Part shown: one piece after another, positions 16,180 through 25,222 of the stretch | How the letters are laid out: each line of letters opens with the position of its first letter | How positions within the stretch are numbered: the stretch's first letter is position 1 | Source: Mesorhizobium sp. J8 | Lineage (GTDB): Bacteria; Pseudomonadota; Alphaproteobacteria; Rhizobiales; Rhizobiaceae | DNA length: 64,000 nucleotides | Direction of reading: 5' to 3' | Assembly (NCBI RefSeq): GCF_016591715.1 | Contig: NZ_AP024109.1 | Coordinates: 1,736,001-1,800,000 of the forward strand | The notes under the pieces: model-generated | What the model saw: only the letters and a program-made list of their open reading frames with translations | Databases searched by the model: none | Told to the model about the DNA's origin: nothing | Translations under genes and position numbers: made by a program

Positions 16180-18150
16180 GTGCAAGATGACGAATTCAAG
16201 CCGAGGCTGGGGAAAATCGGCTCGCGCGGTTCTAAGGCGGGCAAGCGCTTCGCCGGCCAGGTTCGGGCAGCCATCAACCGCGCCGGGGGCAGGACTGGCC
16301 GTGGCGGCCGATTCACCGGCAGCCGCACAGGGCGTGGCGGGGCGGCTGCCGCGGTGCTGAGAGCGCGCGATCGTCATGCCGCCTTCCGCCAGCGGCGAGT
16401 GATGGTCAAGGCACGCTTCGTCAAGCTGGCCGGCAAGGGCGTTGACGGAGCGCGTGCGCATCTCCGATATCTGCAGCGCGACGGCGTCACCCGCGAAGGT
16501 GAGCCCGGTGCGCTTTATGGCTCCGACAGCGACCGCGTCGATGGTAAGGCGTTCCTTGATCGTGCCGACGGCGACCGGCATCAGTTCCGCTTCATCGTCG
16601 CGCCCGAAGACGGCATCGAGTATGACGACCTCAAGCCCCTGACCCGGCGCCTCATGACGCAGATGGAAGAGGACCTCGGCACGAAGCTCGACTGGGTTGC
16701 CGTCGACCATTTCAACACCGGTCATCCCCATACCCACATCATCGTCCGCGGCAAGGACGATCGCGGCGAGAATCTTGTCATCGCGCGCGACTACATCTCG
16801 TCTGGCCTGCGCGAGCGCGCGGCCGAACTGGTCAGTCTCGACCTCGGTCCCCGCACCGATCATGAAATCGAACAGCGCCTGCGCCAGGAAATGGAGCAGG
16901 AACGCTTCACCAGCATCGACCGGCAGCTGCTGCGCATGCGCGACGACGACGGACATGTCTCGCCGGACGGCCGCGACGCCTTTCGCCAGACGCTGCACCA
17001 GGGCCGCCTTCGCAAGCTGGAGCGCATGGGCCTGGCCGAGGAGCTGGGCTCTGGCCGCTGGCGTCTCGACGGGGAGCTAGAAGAGACGCTGCGCCGTATC
17101 GGCGAGCGCGGCGATATCATCAAGACCATGCATCGCGAGCTGACTGGCAAAGGGCTCGCCCGCAGTGCTGCCGACTATGTGGTCCATGACCGATCTGAAA
17201 TGCCGCCCCAGCCTGTTGTTGGCCGCGTCGTCGCGCGTGGGCTGGCCGACGAAATCAACGACCGCCATTTCCTGATCGTCGACGGCGTCGACGGCAAAAG
17301 CCACTACATCGATATCGGCAGGGGCGAAGCCATCGAGCCAACACCCGAAGGCTGCATCGTCCGGGTCTCGCCGAGGAACACCGAGCCGCGACAGGTCGAC
17401 CGAGCGATCGCCGAGATCGCCGCAGCCCGTCAGGGCCGCTATAGTGTCGACATTCACCTCAAGCATGATCCGTCCGCTACCGAACGTTTCGCCGAAACCC
17501 ATGTGCGGCGGCTGGAGGCAATCCGCCGCACCACCGGCGGCGTCGAGCGCGAGCCGGACGGGACATGGGTCATTGCGCCAGACCATCTCGAACGCGTCGC
17601 CGATTACGAGCGTCAGCGGGCCAGGGCCGAGCCGGTTGTGGTCGACAAGCTCTCGTCAATGCCGCTGGAGCGGCAGGCCGGTTTCGACGGCGCCACCTGG
17701 ATCGATCGCGAGTTGGTTTCCGATACGCCGGAAACCCTACGCAACTCCGGCTTCGGCCGCGACGTAAGGGAGGCGCAAAGCAGCCGGCGGCAGTGGCTGA
17801 TCGCGCAGGGCTTGGCGCAGGAGGAGCAAGACCGGGTCGTCTATCGCGCCAACACGATTTCGATCCTGCGCCAGCGCGAGCTGAACCGCGTCGCCGGCCA
17901 GCTGTCGGATGAACTTGGATTGTCGTATTCCGAAGCGAAGCCTGGAGCTCGGGTAGAAGGGACGCTGCGCCGATCCGTCGAGCTCGCCAGCGGCAAGTAC
18001 GCTGTCATCGAGAAGTCGCGTGAGTTCACGCTCGTGCCATGGCGGCCCGTGCTTGAACGACATGTCGGTAAAGAGATCTCCGGTACCGTGCGCGGAGAGG
18101 GGATTTCCTGGACGGTAGGCAGACAGAGGAGCGGACCTAGTGTATCGTAG
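16180..18150 (+). CDS. rlxS: RlxS, VirD2-like conjugative relaxase (DUF3363)
   Basis: 656 residues from a GTG at 16180 preceded by GGGAGG. The N-terminus is very basic, as in DNA-nicking relaxases. The relaxase motif III is clear: HPHTHIIVRG with the histidine triad at residues 182, 184 and 186. The FRFIVAPEDG motif lies near residue 130, and the long DUF3363 C-terminal region follows. It should nick oriT, stay bound to the 5' end and pilot the strand to the coupling protein. Its normal partner traG is 15 kb away, beyond the defence cassette. The IS66 element separates it from its upstream operon. Confidence 0.93.
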   Translation: MQDDEFKPRLGKIGSRGSKAGKRFAGQVRAAINRAGGRTGRGGRFTGSRTGRGGAAAAVLRARDRHAAFRQRRVMVKARFVKLAGKGVDGARAHLRYLQRDGVTREGEPGALYGSDSDRVDGKAFLDRADGDRHQFRFIVAPEDGIEYDDLKPLTRRLMTQMEEDLGTKLDWVAVDHFNTGHPHTHIIVRGKDDRGENLVIARDYISSGLRERAAELVSLDLGPRTDHEIEQRLRQEMEQERFTSIDRQLLRMRDDDGHVSPDGRDAFRQTLHQGRLRKLERMGLAEELGSGRWRLDGELEETLRRIGERGDIIKTMHRELTGKGLARSAADYVVHDRSEMPPQPVVGRVVARGLADEINDRHFLIVDGVDGKSHYIDIGRGEAIEPTPEGCIVRVSPRNTEPRQVDRAIAEIAAARQGRYSVDIHLKHDPSATERFAETHVRRLEAIRRTTGGVEREPDGTWVIAPDHLERVADYERQRARAEPVVVDKLSSMPLERQAGFDGATWIDRELVSDTPETLRNSGFGRDVREAQSSRRQWLIAQGLAQEEQDRVVYRANTISILRQRELNRVAGQLSDELGLSYSEAKPGARVEGTLRRSVELASGKYAVIEKSREFTLVPWRPVLERHVGKEISGTVRGEGISWTVGRQRSGPSVS

Positions 18151-18320
18151 CTTTCAGTTGCGGCCCGTCCGTGAGGTGCGAAAGGACGCCGCCCTTTACG
18201 TCAGGCCAGATCGTAGGTAGGAATTTCGCGGGTTGAAGATGGCGCCGAGCCTCAACCGGCTCGTCCATCGACTGCAAATGTACGCTATGCGGAGGCATTC
18301 AATCGCCAGGTAGCAAGGAA

Positions 18321-18345
18321 CGCACCCCCTCCGGAGGGCGTTTTC
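18321..18345 (+). terminator. Possible terminator between relaxase gene and defence cassette
   Basis: A CCCTCCGGAGGG palindrome with outer CGC/GCG pairing partly continuing it, followed by TTTT. It lies about 170 bases past the relaxase stop and 40 bases before the first defence gene. The loop would need opening of inner pairs, so this is a weak call. Confidence 0.35.
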
Positions 18346-18386
18346 GGTGTGGATCCAATTAGGCAGGAAGCGAGGGGTCGTGATCA

Positions 18387-18809
18387 ATGGCGCGGCAAGG
18401 AAATAATCCGAAGCGACGCGTAGTCGAGCACGGAATGCTCTCGCCGCAGCAAATTTGCGCTCTGGCCGATGCTGCGGTGTATGTTGGAAGTGGCCACCAT
18501 AAACGCTATCCCCTGGACTACGGCTTTGAACGCACGAACCCAATTCCCACCAAATCTTTGTGCGACATGTTGCGGCCCATCGTACTCGCCGAAGCAGAGC
18601 AACTGATGGAGAGGGGCATTCGCGCCGGTATGGTCAGTAACTACGGTGAAGGCTTTCCCAAATATATCTGGATGGTGGATGACGCCGGCATCGTCTACGA
18701 AGCTAAGTGCGATCGCAACGCGCCTGGCCGTTACCACGGATATCCGCTCGACCATGACAAAGACGTGCGGGACTACATATTGAGCGAATGGAAGCGGCGA
18801 TGCCAGTAA
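18387..18809 (+). CDS. Uncharacterised protein, first gene of the defence operon
   Basis: 140 residues, ATG at 18387 after GCGAGGGG. It has a conserved-looking motif YVGSGHHKRYPLDYG near residues 31-45 and a C-terminal GFPKYIWMVDDAGIVYEAK and GRYHGYPLD pattern. I have seen a family with similar YVGSPEHK...YPS and FPRYVW...GHYKGYPL patterns in many bacteria, but its function is not known to me. It overlaps the next gene by 10-22 bases, so it belongs to the same operon as the Dnd-like genes. A role in the defence system is inferred from position only. Confidence 0.7.
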   Translation: MARQGNNPKRRVVEHGMLSPQQICALADAAVYVGSGHHKRYPLDYGFERTNPIPTKSLCDMLRPIVLAEAEQLMERGIRAGMVSNYGEGFPKYIWMVDDAGIVYEAKCDRNAPGRYHGYPLDHDKDVRDYILSEWKRRCQ

Positions 18810-20116
18810 ATTGGCGCATCGAAGTCGAATGGGAGTCGTTGCAGGGAGCCTCGGCAGAGGAGCAGGCTTGCTTTGGGGCCGTCGGAATATCTGTTAACAA
18901 TGTGTGGCTTACCGAAGGTCACGATTATCTTGCCAATCGCCTGCGGACCAAGCCTTATCTCTCCAGCTACCATCTTGCTGAATGGTTTGCATGGAATTGG
19001 TGGAGACTGCGGTGGGAGCCTCGTGCTGCTTCCCATGAGTGGGGGCAGACGCATCAGATGTCATCCATTGGCCAGGGCTACATTTGGCCGAACATAACCA
19101 TCTTCTCCGACGGAGAGCGCACGGCCCTTGTTTCGACGCCATCTCCTGAACGCTCCGACACGCCATTCCGCTATATCTCCAATCACTTTGCAGTCCTTCC
19201 AGCAGGTCAGTTTGTGGCTTCCCTTGATGAGTTCTTTTCCCAGATATTGGAGCGCCTTGACGCAGAGCAGGTAACTGGATCGAATTTTCATACGATCTTC
19301 AAAAGTCTCCAAGAGGAGAGATCGACCCCGCAACTCGCGGCCCGGCGAAAGCTCGAAGCGCTTCTTGGCGTCGAGCCTGACGAAGCCGATCCTGTGGTGC
19401 TTAAGCAATTGCTTGCGGACTCGGAAGAAGTAAGTCCCGAAGCTATTCAGGAGTTGGCGGCTGGCCATGCAAACACAGGCGTGGCGCCAACCGTGAGAGA
19501 ACTGAAGGCACTGGCGCAGAGGAACGGCTACGAAGCTTGGTCTAGGGACGCGGTTCGGCTGCGCGACCATGCAGGTCTTGTTCCTTCAGGCAGTACTCCC
19601 GCCTGGCTCATTGGCACGCAGGCGGCACGCGCTCTTCGCGAGCAGGAGCGACTGGACGGTCGTCCAATCCCGGACAAAGAACTCGCGGCACTCGCAGGAA
19701 CGTCAATTGATGCCCTGGAGCCTCGTCAGGGGCGCCTTGCTGATTTTTCATTCCTCGTCGAGGATCAGAAGGAAGCCGGCCATCTGGTGCTTCGATCAAA
19801 ATGGCATGAGGGAAGGCGTTTTGAGCTTGCCCGATTGCTAGGCGATAGGTTACTGGCACCGCGCTCCAACCGTCTATTTCCCGCGACGCGTGCCTACACT
19901 TACAGGCAGAAAATGCAGCGCGCCTTCGCCGCCGAATTTTTGAGTCCGTTTGACGAAGTTGAAACGATCCTGCAAGGCGACTACTCGTCGGAGGGGCAGC
20001 GTGACGCGGCAGAGCACTTTGGAGTGTCGCCTCTCATGATCAGGACTCTGCTAGTCACGCATAACCGTATTCCATCGGCGGACTTAAGTGAGGACTTCGA
20101 TCTGGCCGCCGCATGA
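18800..20116 (+). CDS. ImmA/IrrE-like protein with a lost HExxH motif
   Basis: 438 residues from the ATG at 18800; an ATG at 18788 is also in frame. The C-terminal third follows the ImmA/IrrE peptidase pattern: WHEGRRFELARLLGDRL, then the Tyr-rich RQKMQRAFAAEFLSP helix, where active members keep a third metal ligand, and the terminal AAEHFGVSPLMIRTLLVTH helix. Where active proteins have H-E-x-x-H, this one has R-L-L-G-D, so all three zinc-binding or catalytic residues are missing. The N-terminal 200 residues are unknown. I infer a non-proteolytic sensor or regulator of the operon. A HTH-like PIPDKELAALAGTSIDALEP segment lies before the peptidase-like part. Confidence 0.7.
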   Translation: MPVNWRIEVEWESLQGASAEEQACFGAVGISVNNVWLTEGHDYLANRLRTKPYLSSYHLAEWFAWNWWRLRWEPRAASHEWGQTHQMSSIGQGYIWPNITIFSDGERTALVSTPSPERSDTPFRYISNHFAVLPAGQFVASLDEFFSQILERLDAEQVTGSNFHTIFKSLQEERSTPQLAARRKLEALLGVEPDEADPVVLKQLLADSEEVSPEAIQELAAGHANTGVAPTVRELKALAQRNGYEAWSRDAVRLRDHAGLVPSGSTPAWLIGTQAARALREQERLDGRPIPDKELAALAGTSIDALEPRQGRLADFSFLVEDQKEAGHLVLRSKWHEGRRFELARLLGDRLLAPRSNRLFPATRAYTYRQKMQRAFAAEFLSPFDEVETILQGDYSSEGQRDAAEHFGVSPLMIRTLLVTHNRIPSADLSEDFDLAAA

Positions 20117-20371
20117 ATCATGCGGACGTGTGAGTAGGCCAATTGGTTCCGTCTGCGCCTCTCTGGGGACGCCCTATCTAGACCCGACCGGCTTGGCTCG
20201 ATCTTGCGCATGGACCCATCGTCTACTCCATGTGTCGCCCGATCTCGAAGCAAATTTTAAGCAAGCTTGTTGGCAAAACGGCCGAACTCGTTTTTATGCA
20301 CGGACATTACTTGCATTCTGCCTACAGAAGCGGGTACCCCTATGATTCAGAGGGGACTGGTGGGGAACGTT
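20117..20371. other. Intergenic interval inside the defence operon
   Basis: 255 bases between the IrrE-like gene and the small-protein gene. No supported gene and no strong hairpin were seen. It may hold a second promoter for the downstream overlapping five-gene block, but no -35/-10 pair stands out. Confidence 0.35.
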
Positions 20372-20557
20372 ATGAAGTTGGATCGAGCACTTATCGATCA
20401 GGCTGCGGCACAACACAGCGTGAGCCCCGACGTCCTCGCCGCGCTACTTGAGCTTTCAGCTGAATTTCCTGACATGGCTGCATGGGGTGCAAAGGCACGC
20501 CTTCTAAGGCGCGTGACGGAGATCATTGAGGCAGCGGTCGAGGCGCAGAACTCGTGA
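20372..20557 (+). CDS. Small protein associated with DNA modification systems (paralogue 1)
   Basis: 61 residues from the ATG at 20372, chosen because GGGGA precedes it; in-frame ATGs at 20342 and 20267 would lengthen it. The core reads SPDVLAALLELSAEFPDM followed by an Arg-rich stretch and VTEIIEAAV. It shares a layout with the small protein between dndC and dndD (P-x-L-L-x-x-L, then E-F-x-x-M, then I-x-x-A). I take the two as paralogues. Its stop lies within the GTG start of the following DndD-like gene. The function is unknown; such small proteins are known to accompany dndC/dndD genes. Confidence 0.7.
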   Translation: MKLDRALIDQAAAQHSVSPDVLAALLELSAEFPDMAAWGAKARLLRRVTEIIEAAVEAQNS

Positions 20558-22593
20558 GATTCTTGCGCCTCGAAGTCCAGGATATGTTCGCCTACCGCAA
20601 TTGCAACCGGATCGATTTTGCCGAATGCACTCCCGAGAAGAACATCGTCGTCGTCTCCGGGCGCAACGGAGCCGGAAAAACCAGCCTGCTCAACGCAATT
20701 AAGCTTCTGTTCCTTGGCACTCGATCGGAGGTCATGCGGCGAATCCGGGTAGGCGATGCACCGCTCAATCCCAAGCAGTTCATGCTCGGCGTCCCTGGGC
20801 GGTGGTATGGCGTGTTTCCGTATGACGAGCGTCGAGATGGCGCTTTAGCGCGGGTCGCGCTCTATTGGGAGGAAGGTGGCGCATCCTATTCGGCAGAACG
20901 CCAGTTTACGCTAGCGCGCGGCAGAAACGACTTCAGCGAAAGGTTGCTGGTAGCCCGCAACGGACGCTTCTTTGGTGAGGAGGATGCCGAAGCTCGCCTT
21001 GAGACCTTGTTGCCGAACGAGGTGGTTCCATTCTTCTTCTTTGACGGCGAACAGATTCAGTCATTAGCGGATGCAGATGTGGGCCGAGAAAGCGTCGAGA
21101 TTGAGCGATTGCTAGGGTTGTCCTTTCTCAATGACATTGACCGTCAATTGGAGGTCTACGTTCGCGAACGGCGTCGTGCAGGGCTGCCCGAAATGGTTCG
21201 ATCCCGCATCATCGCGTTAGAGGGCGAACAGAAGAGCGAGGAAGCCCGTGCAGAGAGCGCGCGCCGCCTGCGGGTGGCTCTCGAAGAGGAGATTGCAGAT
21301 ATCGAAGCTGCGAAGGCTCGCGCCGAAGAAGCCCGCAACAAGCTTCGCAGTGGACTATCCGAAGACGAGCGCCGTAAGATGGAGGTGCGGATTGCCAATT
21401 TCAGTCGTCAACGTGAAAGCTTGGCGGCTGAGATCGCGAGCAAGCTCCCTGTGGAGGCTCCCTTTCTAACAAATCTGCCGTTAGTTGATCAGGCCTTTCG
21501 CACGATAGATGACCAGCTTAAGTCTGGCGCTGCGGCGGGCTTGGCAAATCGGCTGCATCAAAATTTGCCGGTCGGTACGATCACCATTCTTCACGACCTA
21601 ACGCCACGAGTTACCTTGAGTGCCGCTCAATCTCAGGCCTTGAAGGAAGGCGTTACGCAGCTTTTGACGGACATGGGTGTGCCGGCGGATTCCTTTGAAC
21701 ATCCGCTTTTTGCATCGGTAGCACCAGCACTCCGACAGCAATTGCGAGATCGTTTTTTGACATGGCAGCAAGGAGGTCGAGATACAGTAGCCGCCCACGC
21801 AGATCTGCTGCGACAGATGCGCGCCCTCAACTCGCAACAGCGTCAAGCGCAACGTGAGCTGGATGAGGCTGACGTCGTTTCGGAGGAATCTAAACGTCGC
21901 TTTGAGCAACTCTCGAACGAGATAGACGCCGCGGAAGGCGAGATACGTCGCCGTTTGCAGGAAATCGTTGTCCATGAGCAGGATGAGAGCAGGGCATCTC
22001 GCGCGGTGGCCGCGCTGGCTGATCAGATTCGCGCTGCATATGAAGAGCACGCGGATGTGCTTCGTGAGAACAAAGCCTATGTCACCTCGCGCGCAGTGCG
22101 CTTGGCTCTTCATGCTTATCGGGAACGACGGCGTGCGGCCATTCGCTCATCTGTTGAGGACCGACTCCGCGAAAAGATTGCAATACTGCTGGCTCCAAGC
22201 CAGCTGATCAAATCGGCTTCACTTACCGACAATTTCATCATGACATATCAAGACGAAGAGGGCGAAGACGTAGCGCGTCAATCGATCTCAGCAGGTATGC
22301 GGCAGCTGGTTGCCATGGCAATGTTGTGGGCGCTCAAAGAAGAAGCCAACCGTCCTTTGCCGGTAATGATCGATACGCCTCTCGGCCGCATCGACCGGGA
22401 AAATCGTAACCTCCTCATGAGCGACTATTTTCCAGAGGCAGGCTATCCTTTGGTTCTATTGCCAACCAACACCGAATTTGGTGAGCACGGCTTCGATCAG
22501 CTCGCCCCACACATTTCGAAGCGCTATGAAATTCAGAATCAGGGCGGGCGCACGGCAACGATCGTCGAGCAACCCGTCACGCGGGTGCTCTGA
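20554..22593 (+). CDS. DndD-like SMC/Rad50-type ATPase (second copy)
   Basis: 679 residues, GTG start at 20554 overlapping the small-protein stop. It has Walker A GRNGAGKTSLL at about residues 34-44, the DndD-type FFFFDGEQIQSLAD motif at about 159-172, a coiled-coil middle with long Glu/Arg-rich helices, the ABC signature SISAGMRQL near 577 and Walker B LPVMIDTPLGRIDRE near 602. The FDGE motif and overall size match DndD rather than RecF or Rad50. In Dnd systems DndD supplies ATPase and DNA nicking or spreading activity. This copy is in a different operon from the true dndC-dndD-dndE set, so a role in recognition or restriction is inferred. Confidence 0.85.
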   Translation: MRFLRLEVQDMFAYRNCNRIDFAECTPEKNIVVVSGRNGAGKTSLLNAIKLLFLGTRSEVMRRIRVGDAPLNPKQFMLGVPGRWYGVFPYDERRDGALARVALYWEEGGASYSAERQFTLARGRNDFSERLLVARNGRFFGEEDAEARLETLLPNEVVPFFFFDGEQIQSLADADVGRESVEIERLLGLSFLNDIDRQLEVYVRERRRAGLPEMVRSRIIALEGEQKSEEARAESARRLRVALEEEIADIEAAKARAEEARNKLRSGLSEDERRKMEVRIANFSRQRESLAAEIASKLPVEAPFLTNLPLVDQAFRTIDDQLKSGAAAGLANRLHQNLPVGTITILHDLTPRVTLSAAQSQALKEGVTQLLTDMGVPADSFEHPLFASVAPALRQQLRDRFLTWQQGGRDTVAAHADLLRQMRALNSQQRQAQRELDEADVVSEESKRRFEQLSNEIDAAEGEIRRRLQEIVVHEQDESRASRAVAALADQIRAAYEEHADVLRENKAYVTSRAVRLALHAYRERRRAAIRSSVEDRLREKIAILLAPSQLIKSASLTDNFIMTYQDEEGEDVARQSISAGMRQLVAMAMLWALKEEANRPLPVMIDTPLGRIDRENRNLLMSDYFPEAGYPLVLLPTNTEFGEHGFDQLAPHISKRYEIQNQGGRTATIVEQPVTRVL

Positions 22594-24086
22594 TGGACGA
22601 CATCTTTTTCAGCCCCGAGGAGAGAGACTTTTTCGATGCGGTCCTTGCAAAGGGCCTCTTGCAGCCACAGGGCTATTATTGGTCGGTCTTGCGGTTCGCA
22701 CTTGCACTGTCGCTGCGCATGGACGGAATGCCTGATGAACGTTACAGCAGGGCTAAAGGCTCAGGTCGAAGCGAGCTTCATCTTCAACAGCTGACCGGTC
22801 GCGGCACTGACAAGGACTATGACGACGCGGTACGCTTGATGTTGTCCATCAAGCATCATACCGACTTGTTCAAAAGCCAGTCCGAATATGTCGAGCTGGC
22901 GCAGCGCCATTTCAGGCGTGGCCTAGAAGCAATGATGCGCGCGTGGCAGCCGGGCCGTGATTTCCACGACTATCTGCTCGATGAATTGTACTTCAACGCC
23001 GATAGCGCCACGGGGCCCTCAGATGATCAGATCATGGCTGCACCCAGTGAAGACATGCTGAATCAGGGTTTGACGGCAATCGGTGTGAAAGCGGCGCCTG
23101 CAGGCCCGCCAGTGAGTGGACCACGACTCACCCGTTTCCCGCTTACGCTCGGAGGGGTCGAAGATTTTGATCGGCTGCGGCGCGGTCTGGAAGATCTCTC
23201 CTTCACGCTCGGCCTTGGTTCGGCCAGCGTTACCCTGGTGCGCGAGACCGGTGAACGGCGCGTCACCATTGAGATCCCTAGACCAAGTGCAACTTGGCAT
23301 GATGTCAGTTGGGAGGACGTCGTTCCCTACCTCGAGGGCAGACCGGAGGCCCTGCCAGTTTGCCCAGGCGTCGACGTCTTGGGAGTCCCGTTTCTGTTCG
23401 ATTTGGCTGAGGCACCACATCTCTTTGTCGCCGGAGCGACCGGCAGTGGCAAAAGCGTCTGCCTAAACGCGCTCATCCTGTCGCTGCTTGCGTCGAAGCG
23501 ACCCCCGACACTGGTGATGATCGACCCTAAAGGCCTCGATTTCGCTGATTATGATGGCTGCCCAGGTCTCTGGGATGCCCGCGTCATAACTAACATGGAC
23601 GAGGGGGTGCGGGTCCTGAATGCCATGGTCGAAGAGATGGAAAGTCGATCAGCGATTCTACGGCAATACAAGGCCCGTAACATCGCAGAAGCGCAGGCCG
23701 CCGGCGCCGCCCTCGACCGAATCGTCATATTCGTGGACGAACTAGCAGATTTCCTCATCGGCAAGAGTGGTGCCCAGGATCCGCTTATCCGGCTAGCGCA
23801 GAAGGCGCGAGCGAGTGGGATCCACCTTGTCCTGGCCACCCAGCGGCCAGAGGCAGCGACTTTTCCAGGGCTCTTGCGCTCAAACATCCCCAGTCGGATC
23901 GCGTTAACGGTACAAAAGGCATCGGACTCGCGGATTATTCTCGATGAAGCCGGTGCTGAGAACCTACTCATGCGCGGCGATATGCTCATCCGAATCGCCG
24001 GTCGCGATACTCGCCGCGTTCATGGCGTTCGCGTTGCGCGCGACGACATTTTACGCGCCGTACAACAAGCAGGGTTGAAGCTGTGA
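22593..24086 (+). CDS. DndE-like domain fused to an FtsK/SpoIIIE-type DNA motor
   Basis: 497 residues starting within the previous stop (TGATG). Residues 1-115 resemble DndE: FFSPEERDFFDAVLAKG, YYWSVLRFALALSLRM, a HLQQLTGRGTDKDYDD stretch and VRLMLSIKHH. Residues about 250-497 are an FtsK motor: Walker A GATGSGKSVCLNAL at about 281-294, Walker B IVIFVDELADFLIG near 378-390, and LATQRPEAATFPGLLRSNIP near 418-437. No membrane segments are present and the gamma domain is missing, so it is not the cell-division FtsK. I infer a DNA translocase that reads the DNA through a nicked-DNA-binding DndE module. Confidence 0.85.
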   Translation: MDDIFFSPEERDFFDAVLAKGLLQPQGYYWSVLRFALALSLRMDGMPDERYSRAKGSGRSELHLQQLTGRGTDKDYDDAVRLMLSIKHHTDLFKSQSEYVELAQRHFRRGLEAMMRAWQPGRDFHDYLLDELYFNADSATGPSDDQIMAAPSEDMLNQGLTAIGVKAAPAGPPVSGPRLTRFPLTLGGVEDFDRLRRGLEDLSFTLGLGSASVTLVRETGERRVTIEIPRPSATWHDVSWEDVVPYLEGRPEALPVCPGVDVLGVPFLFDLAEAPHLFVAGATGSGKSVCLNALILSLLASKRPPTLVMIDPKGLDFADYDGCPGLWDARVITNMDEGVRVLNAMVEEMESRSAILRQYKARNIAEAQAAGAALDRIVIFVDELADFLIGKSGAQDPLIRLAQKARASGIHLVLATQRPEAATFPGLLRSNIPSRIALTVQKASDSRIILDEAGAENLLMRGDMLIRIAGRDTRRVHGVRVARDDILRAVQQAGLKL

Positions 24087-25222
24087 CACCATTGCGACCG
24101 ACGCATTTCGCGCTTGCCGGCCTGACCTTGTTAGACGTCGGCCCACTTAGGGGCACCACTTCTTTGAGCTTTCTCACAGCCGAGCAGGAGCCGGCGAATA
24201 TCTACCTAGTTATGGGGCCAAATGGTGGTGGTAAGACCACACTGCTGGAGGCCATTGCATCCGCCATGTCCATGCTTGGGAGCATCTCCCATCAGCGCTA
24301 TGGCATGATCGCGCTCGATGAAGGGCAAGGTGGGGTTCAGCTTGATGCACTCGTCCACCTTGATGATGGACGAACCGGAGAAACGTTTATCGTCTCAATC
24401 GTGCTTGGCGCCCCCGGATTGCTGAAGAACTGGAAGGAACCGGATCTCCAAGCGGTGAATGCCTCCGCTCAGCTTGTCTTGCGCTATGGCATCAGGCCAG
24501 GTGCCAGCATAGTCGAGCGGATGGCGGATTCAACTCCGCAGGCAATCGCCTTCGCTGACGCGGTAATGGCTGAGGTGGGAGAGCCCACCAGAAGCCTATT
24601 CGGAAGTGGAGCAGCGTTTCCGACAGTGCTCTATTTCCCATCAGATCGCGGTATTGCTCGCAGCAACCATGACGGACGGGTGATCACACGACCGGACCAA
24701 CTGAGCTACGCGCCGGTCCACACTTTCGGCGTCGACGGCACCACCTGGGCAAGCTCACTCGACAACCTTTTTGTCTGGTTTGCTTGGCTGGGTGACGGTC
24801 GAGAAGAGCTCTGTCGGGAGATCGTCAATCGGTACGTATTTCGCGACGGCAGCAAGGCCCTTCTAGAGGTCGATCGTGAGCGTCTGCGTGCGCCGGTTTC
24901 GATCGACGGGACGATCGAACATGGGCTCGATCAGCTGAGCAGTGGCGAGCGCCAGCTGGTGCAGCTGTTGGTGCGCATTGCCAGTCATATGACGGCAGCG
25001 ACAATCGTTTTGATCGATGAGACTGAGCAACATCTTCATCTGGTGATGCGCCGGCGCCTGATCACTCTGATTAAGAACTGGGCGAAGGAGTATCCTGGGC
25101 TTAACTTCTATCTAACGTCGCATCAGACGGATTCTCTGCGCATCGTAGCGCCAAAGGTGCCTGAGGAAGGCTTGCGCAAATTTGGCTGTCTGGTAAGGCC
25201 TCGGTTCAAGGCGCCGAAGTGA
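24083..25222 (+). CDS. ABC-type AAA ATPase, AriA/OLD-like
   Basis: 379 residues, GTG start at 24083 overlapping the previous stop. Walker A GPNGGGKTTLLEAI lies at about 45-58, the signature DQLSSGERQLVQLLV at about 284-298, Walker B ATIVLIDETEQHLH at about 306-319, and an H-loop LTSHQTD near 349. This is the head-domain architecture of the OLD/AAA_15/AAA_21 defence ATPases, without a Toprim domain in the same chain. The next gene supplies a Toprim-like protein. The pair matches the arrangement of PARIS AriA (ATPase) and AriB (DUF4435), and also resembles split OLD systems. The assignment to PARIS is inference. Confidence 0.85.
   Translation: MTPLRPTHFALAGLTLLDVGPLRGTTSLSFLTAEQEPANIYLVMGPNGGGKTTLLEAIASAMSMLGSISHQRYGMIALDEGQGGVQLDALVHLDDGRTGETFIVSIVLGAPGLLKNWKEPDLQAVNASAQLVLRYGIRPGASIVERMADSTPQAIAFADAVMAEVGEPTRSLFGSGAAFPTVLYFPSDRGIARSNHDGRVITRPDQLSYAPVHTFGVDGTTWASSLDNLFVWFAWLGDGREELCREIVNRYVFRDGSKALLEVDRERLRAPVSIDGTIEHGLDQLSSGERQLVQLLVRIASHMTAATIVLIDETEQHLHLVMRRRLITLIKNWAKEYPGLNFYLTSHQTDSLRIVAPKVPEEGLRKFGCLVRPRFKAPK

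Noticed and set aside
22593..24086. Reading this gene as the chromosomal cell-division translocase FtsK
   Set aside because: There are no N-terminal membrane helices and no gamma domain, the length is only 497 residues, and it lies within overlapping defence genes.
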